A stretch of 9,792 nucleotides of DNA from positions 1 to 9,792 of the forward strand of contig JABDJE010000015.1 in the NCBI GenBank assembly GCA_013002625.1. The letters are read 5' to 3'. The notes under the pieces were generated by a model that ran no database searches, had not been told where the DNA came from, and worked only from the letters and a program-made list of their open reading frames with translations. Positions 6,575 through 9,792 of this stretch are shown here, one piece after another (position 1 is the stretch's first letter; every line of letters starts with the position of its first letter). The position numbers were made by a program, and so were the translations under genes. This DNA is from Saprospiraceae bacterium. Lineage in GTDB: Bacteria > Bacteroidota > Bacteroidia > Chitinophagales > Saprospiraceae.

Positions 6575-7243
6575 CTAATGCTTTGAAAAATATATATCTG
6601 CATAATCGGCTTCGGACAGTGAATTGGTACTGTCTGAATCAGTCATAATAACAATAGCATACACATGTTTGGACTGTGCATTTTTCTTCTTGTATAATTT
6701 CTTGTAGTCCTCAAATACATTGACTTTTTCCGTGACCCATTCGCCCTGCCTTTCTGTCCCTGATTCTTTCACAATTACATCACATCGTGCGGGCCAATAT
6801 GCAAATGGACTTTTTGTTAGCGTGCTATCGGCGAGGGTAGTGGACCATGAATATTTAATTGACTTTGGAAGAATTCTGCTCTTATTGAGTACGATGGCGA
6901 TAGAGGCTGCTACATCACAATAGGCTTTTTGACTTTCATCACCATTTACGGGCAATGTATTTGCGCGCCAGGACCAATTCAAATAGGGATATTCTGCAAG
7001 GTCTACTTCAATTCTCTTAACGATAAAGCAATCACTGTTTTCACTGCGCGCAGAAAGATAAGGTTTGTTTTCTTCCGTTTGAATCTGATAGAAATCTTTA
7101 AAATTGTCGTATCGTCCCTTCCATTCATCTGATAAAGGTGTCTCAAATCCAATGTGAATGATATCCTTTGGAGTTGAGTCAATGATTGTTGACGTAAACA
7201 CACTGCTTATTAGTAGTAGGATATAAAAGTAACCGTAGCTCAT
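6575..7243 (-). CDS. Secreted DUF3047 family protein
   Basis: A 222-residue protein with an N-terminal hydrophobic signal (YFYILLLISSVFTSTII, 5-21), so probably exported to the periplasm or anchored. The mature part carries the DUF3047 signature: YLNWSWRANTLP (87-98), a following acidic site with D110 (CDVAASIAIV), YSWS (131-134), GEWVTEKVNV (167-176) and the strong ending MTDSDSTNSLSEADYADIYF (200-219). The fold resembles carbohydrate-binding-like beta sandwiches, but I know of no established function. The ATG at 7243 is the natural start. The stop is TAG. It lies 91 nt downstream of the RidA gene on the same strand and may share its transcript. Confidence 0.88.
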   Translation of the reverse strand: MSYGYFYILLLISSVFTSTIIDSTPKDIIHIGFETPLSDEWKGRYDNFKDFYQIQTEENKPYLSARSENSDCFIVKRIEVDLAEYPYLNWSWRANTLPVNGDESQKAYCDVAASIAIVLNKSRILPKSIKYSWSTTLADSTLTKSPFAYWPARCDVIVKESGTERQGEWVTEKVNVFEDYKKLYKKKNAQSKHVYAIVIMTDSDSTNSLSEADYADIYFSKH

Positions 7244-7334
7244 TTAATTAAAATCTAGTAGTATTTTAAATAATTAACGATAGTTATGGAAAACTGTATT
7301 GTATGAAATTGAAGATAATTAAAAGCAAAGCACT

Positions 7335-7736
7335 TCAAACTATGGCTTGCGCTTCTATTTCAATTAAGAAATCTTTATTCGCCAAGCCATCTACACTGAT
7401 CCAGGTGCTGGCTGGTGGATTGTCCGTTCCAAAGTATTCCTTTAATACGCCATTGATAACAGGGCCGTCTTTTTGCTCATAGTGGACCTTGTATATTCTA
7501 ATCATCATTAAATTTTCAATTGTACCACCTGCAGCTTCGATGGCGATCTTGATGTTTTCCAATGCCTTTCTGGTTTGACCAGCCAGGTCATTATGGCCGA
7601 TGATATTTTGTTCTGCATCCCAGGCAACTTGACCTGAAATAAATACATGTTTTCCTGGAGGGGAAATAGCAATTTGTGAAAAGCCGTATGGCGTTGAATT
7701 AAATAGCTTATCAGGGTTTATTGTTTTCCTTGTCAT
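7335..7736 (-). CDS. RidA family protein lacking the catalytic arginine
   Basis: A 133-residue cytoplasmic protein of the YjgF/YER057c/UK114 family, normally a trimer with ligand sites between subunits. RidA proper hydrolyses reactive enamine/imine intermediates from PLP enzymes. Family landmarks are PPGKHVFISGQVAWD (26-40), DLAGQTRKALENIKIAIEAAGG (50-71), the strand MMIRIYKV (77-84) and the end DFLIEIEAQAIV (122-133). The segment P-A-R-S that holds Arg105 in E. coli RidA reads P-A-S-T here (108-111), so the arginine needed for deaminase activity is replaced by Ser110. It is thus better called a Rid-family protein of unknown activity than RidA. Both the ATG at 7736 and the length are typical. 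Apparently decayed coding sequence lies directly upstream. Confidence 0.92.
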   Translation of the reverse strand: MTRKTINPDKLFNSTPYGFSQIAISPPGKHVFISGQVAWDAEQNIIGHNDLAGQTRKALENIKIAIEAAGGTIENLMMIRIYKVHYEQKDGPVINGVLKEYFGTDNPPASTWISVDGLANKDFLIEIEAQAIV

Positions 7737-7975
7737 ATTTAAGTTTTGATCGGTTCAATATAATCTCCATATTACTCAATGCTTCAATGCATTGTTCTCT
7801 TATTGACCAGATTTGTTCCAGGCTATAATTTGATCCAGAATCATCCAGTCCGTCAATTCTAGCCAGGTTGTTATTCCTAGGTCTTTGAGTTGTCGTGTAA
7901 AATTGTCGTTTGATCGAAGCTTGTGGTGCATTTAGCCTTTATATCTATATCGTGAATTGCATTTATTCTGCTTCT
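7711..7975 (-). pseudogene. Possible decayed coding region upstream of ridA
   Basis: No intact gene fits this spacer, but the minus strand reads protein-like in more than one frame. One frame is open from 7975 to a TAG at 7877 (includes AIHDIDIKAKCTTSFDQ). A second is open from 7938 to a TGA ending at 7711 (includes NNLARIDGLDDSGSNYSLEQ, then IWSIREQCIEALSNMEIIL); it has no good start codon and runs 26 nt into the RidA gene. A third, ATG at 7931 to TAA at 7800, gives 43 residues. The mix suggests a frameshifted remnant of a once longer gene, or a sequencing error. I do not recognise the family. The second frame looks the most genuine, with an acidic loop and an amphipathic helix. Confidence 0.28.
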
Positions 7976-8012
7976 TCATGATTCTTTTAATGTCAAATGG
8001 CTTCTTATTAAT

Positions 8013-8786
8013 CTATACTACTTTTGGGGTGTTGTAGTACTTTTTTATACCTGCCCACGATCCGCCAACAATCAAACAGGCAAAAGCTATTAAGCACATT
8101 GACGTAACAGCGGTTGCTTCAGGTTCAAGTGCTTTATTCTTAACATACATGCCGAAATAAGCCCATATCAAAACCAAGGTAAACCAGATATCCTTACTTA
8201 AGGATAAAACCAGATAAGTACCAAGTATACCAATTCCAATGAGGGTTGCCGTCCAATACGCTTCTTCCATTCCAAAGAATTCGAAACCTGAATCTATTAA
8301 TAGAATATTGAGGTTTGCCAATGCTGCCACACAAACCCAAGCCAGGTATACGCTGAATGGAATCGAGTATTGCCAACGTGCATTTTTAATTTGCGATAAG
8401 CGGTAATAAATCAGTATTAGATTGATCCACAATAGAAAAATAATAATAAAAGACCAGGCGATGTGTTGTGACTGCCAGACCAACAACCAAGCGAAGTTGA
8501 GAATACAGCTTAGCATGAATAACCACCCAATGGCTTTTATTTCATTTGGAATTTTTTCCTTCTTGTTTGTGCGGGCCTTTAAGTTCTGATATCCAAACAA
8601 AGCCAGCAAAATATAAACAACACTCCATATGCTAAATGCAAAATCAGCTGGCGTAAGAAGGTTAGGGTAGAGGTCTGAAACATCTCCTGGTGTCTTGCCG
8701 AAAAATGGCATTTGTACTGCAAAATAGTTGGCTGCAATCAATCCTAAATAGAATAGGATATTTAGCAACGGAATACTCGACCTCAT
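8013..8786 (-). CDS. TspO-like tryptophan-rich integral membrane protein
   Basis: A 257-residue polytopic membrane protein with about eight hydrophobic segments: 7-25, 49-66, 84-104, 111-129, 141-161, 176-195, 199-214 and 226-245. It has many Trp and aromatic residues. The segment TPADFAFSIWSVVYILLA (45-62) matches the 'P-x-x-(Y/F)-A-F-x-I-W' signature of bacterial tryptophan-rich sensory proteins distantly related to TspO/MBR. NFAWLLVWQ (97-105) and FSVYLAWVCVAALANLNI (144-161) fit the same group. Classic TspO has five helices and about 160 residues, so this is the longer form, whose ligand is unknown (TspO binds porphyrins). The ATG at 8786 is preceded by a perfect -7 element and a dyad. 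It looks monocistronic. Confidence 0.82.
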   Translation of the reverse strand: MRSSIPLLNILFYLGLIAANYFAVQMPFFGKTPGDVSDLYPNLLTPADFAFSIWSVVYILLALFGYQNLKARTNKKEKIPNEIKAIGWLFMLSCILNFAWLLVWQSQHIAWSFIIIFLLWINLILIYYRLSQIKNARWQYSIPFSVYLAWVCVAALANLNILLIDSGFEFFGMEEAYWTATLIGIGILGTYLVLSLSKDIWFTLVLIWAYFGMYVKNKALEPEATAVTSMCLIAFACLIVGGSWAGIKKYYNTPKVV

Positions 8787-8818
8787 AGCATTTAATTATT
8801 AGGTCTATTCTGTTTTCG

Positions 8819-8845
8819 TTTGGTCAATAATTTATTTGAACCAAA
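8819..8845. promoter_or_regulatory. Imperfect dyad at the predicted TspO-like transcription start (possible operator)
   Basis: TTTGGT then CAA (8819-8827) pairs with TTG, a bulged A and ACCAAA (8836-8845), around an 8-nt centre. It covers the downstream half of the -7 box and the expected transcription start, a usual place for a repressor site. It could equally be a weak leader hairpin, or coincidence in AT-rich DNA. Confidence 0.3.
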
Positions 8846-8849
8846 TTTA
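8842..8849 (-). promoter_or_regulatory. -7 promoter element of the TspO-like gene
   Basis: The minus strand reads TAAATTTG, a perfect TAnnTTTG, 55 nt upstream of the ATG at 8786. No TTG lies at the normal 19-23 nt further upstream; the nearest (8865-8863) is only 13 nt away. The weak -33 could mean activator dependence, or a chance match. A dyad overlaps its downstream end. Confidence 0.42.
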
Positions 8850-8890
8850 AAGGGTTCTGATACAATTAAGATAAGTACTTAAATTAAGAT

Positions 8891-8937
8891 AAAAAAAAGT
8901 GGTGTATTGCTTTAAATGCAAAAGCCTTCCACCTTTT
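8891..8937 (-). terminator. Probable terminator after the T9SS cargo gene
   Basis: GTGG (8899-8902) pairs with CCAC (8929-8932), and nested GCTTT (8909-8913) pairs with AAAGC (8921-8925). On the minus strand this structure is followed by eight T (from the A-run 8891-8898). It sits about 190 nt after the TAG at 9127 and before the TspO-like promoter region. The stem is interrupted, so the T-run is the stronger evidence. Confidence 0.42.
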
Positions 8938-9126
8938 GAGCCTTTAGCTTATGAAATCAATCAAAGGACGACAGCTATTATTGAATTATTCCTCAGTCAA
9001 TGAATGTACGTATGAAGCCTGACAACAGTCTTTGTCGAAGTGTAATTTATTCCTAAGAACGTTATTGTGGAGATTTAAGCTTCAATGATGCTTATCATTA
9101 AAGTGGACTCATATCTAATTAGTTTT

Positions 9127-9792
9127 CTACCTGACAAGCGTAACCGATCCATAATATTGTTGTGAAATCCCGTGCTTGAATTCAATATCGATGGCATAAG
9201 CATATACATTGGGCGGTAAATCTGCACCATTCCACTCCGACCCTTCAAATACCAGATTGCCCCATCTGTCAAATATCTTCATGTCCACGGATTGAATTTC
9301 ACCTTGCGGGCCAAAGGCTTGAAATATTTCATTTATGCCATCAAGATTAGGACTGAATACATTTGGAATGTAGATATCAAAATTTAAGAGCTTAAGGAGG
9401 ACCAAGCTATCACACCCTACAGATGATGTAAATATAAGTGGATAATTTCCTTCGGATTCGAAGCTTTGATTTCCAATCTTATAAGAACTACCATTTGGGA
9501 TGATTACTTCAACCGTGTCGTATTCAAAACCAATAACAGACAACTCCAAAGCGACAATGCTGTCACAATTGTTCTGACTCGGGAATGTGTCCAAATAAAA
9601 ACCTTCTTCAGTCAGTTGTACATTCCCAAATTGATAATAATCGCCTTCGCAAATAACGACCTGTTCGGCTATATCAAATATCGGGATAATGTGTTCAAAG
9701 CTTTCTGAAACCCGACAAGAATTACCATCGAATATAGTTACCTGATAATTGCCTTCACCGTAATTGGCGCTTAATTCTGAGGAGGTCTCACC
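9127..9792 (-). CDS. Large T9SS-secreted protein, C-terminal part with type B sorting domain; 5' end beyond window
   Basis: The frame is open from the right edge (first codon at 9792) to TAG at 9127, giving 221 residues of a longer protein; the TTG at 9594 is internal. The last ~80 residues are a gliding-motility-associated C-terminal domain (CHU_C, T9SS type B sorting): IPNVFSPNLDGINEIF, then MKIFDRWGNLVFEG, an SEWNG turn, NVYAYAIDIEF and the closing GSVTLVR. This domain directs export across the outer membrane by the type IX system. Before it lie two or three degenerate repeat units of about 45 residues built on C-E-G-x-Y-x-x-G ... G-x-Y ... N/G-C-D-S-I/L-V-x-L, a common module in huge Bacteroidota surface proteins. 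The lost upstream part should carry the functional domain and signal peptide. It probably acts as a secreted adhesin-like or matrix protein. Confidence 0.93.
   Translation of the reverse strand, partial: GETSSELSANYGEGNYQVTIFDGNSCRVSESFEHIIPIFDIAEQVVICEGDYYQFGNVQLTEEGFYLDTFPSQNNCDSIVALELSVIGFEYDTVEVIIPNGSSYKIGNQSFESEGNYPLIFTSSVGCDSLVLLKLLNFDIYIPNVFSPNLDGINEIFQAFGPQGEIQSVDMKIFDRWGNLVFEGSEWNGADLPPNVYAYAIDIEFKHGISQQYYGSVTLVR

Larger units (their letters stand above)
8787..9126. other. 340-nt intergenic spacer between the TspO-like gene and the T9SS cargo gene
   Basis: No convincing gene is present; the longest plus-strand reading from an ATG (8951) has only 23 codons. The spacer holds, from left to right, the leader and promoter region of the TspO-like gene with a dyad (8819-8849), a candidate terminator (8891-8937), and a small perfect hairpin (AATGAT-GCTT-ATCATT, 9084-9099) about 28 nt after the T9SS gene stop, which lacks a T-run. 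I see nothing recognisable in 8940-9080. Confidence 0.7.

Noticed and set aside
9084..9099. Hairpin AATGAT-GCTT-ATCATT downstream of the T9SS gene as a terminator
   Set aside because: Short AT-rich stem without a T-run on the minus strand; the structure at 8891-8937 is a better candidate.
9075..9272. Separate 65-residue minus-strand gene
   Set aside because: It lies in another frame under the conserved T9SS sorting domain and has no family features; a shadow of that gene.

Overview
The window looks like chromosomal DNA of a Bacteroidota species, plausibly from the Saprospiria. The main support is the minus-strand gene at the right edge. It ends in a type IX secretion (type B, gliding-motility-associated) sorting domain containing IPNVFSPNLDGINEIF and FDRWGNLVFE, preceded by G-C-D-S repeat units typical of very large secreted proteins of this phylum. 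AT-rich spacers, weak or absent Shine-Dalgarno sequences, a DUF6090-like membrane protein, and several matches to the Bacteroidota promoter (-33 TTG, -7 TAnnTTTG) agree. The class-level assignment is inference.

Layout, left to right: (1) 1-1040, plus strand, the 3' part of an M24 metallopeptidase, cut by the window edge. It converges on (2) a run of co-directional minus-strand genes. In transcription order these are DoxX (4650-4225), a secreted lumazine-binding-like NTF2-fold protein (4151-3735), a SnoaL-like NTF2-fold protein (3728-3375), an atypical SDR (3324-2656), the tRNA t6A enzyme Sua5/TsaC (2613-1663) and a one-pass DUF6090-like membrane protein (1628-1053). Gaps are 6-73 nt, so this may be one operon. 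(3) A secreted cupin (5333-4788) forms its own unit, closed by a clear rho-independent terminator. (4) A class I SAM methyltransferase (6302-5508), with an array of ten 8-bp tandem repeats upstream. (5) A secreted DUF3047 protein (7243-6575) downstream of a RidA-family protein that lacks the catalytic arginine (7736-7335). Upstream of RidA, about 240 nt looks like decayed coding sequence. (6) An eight-helix TspO-like tryptophan-rich membrane protein (8786-8013). (7) A 340-nt spacer holding a probable promoter, a dyad and a terminator. (8) The C-terminal part of the large T9SS cargo protein (9792-9127), whose start lies beyond the right edge.

The genes do not form one recognisable pathway. Most look like housekeeping or stress and small-molecule functions: tRNA modification, RidA, an SDR, a cupin, DoxX and NTF2-fold proteins. 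I see no CRISPR array, phage, transposase, toxin-antitoxin or defence system, and no structural RNA gene. The points most worth a second look are the octamer array, the frame-broken region beside ridA, the paired NTF2-fold genes, the dyad at the TspO-like promoter, and active-site substitutions in the RidA and SDR proteins.
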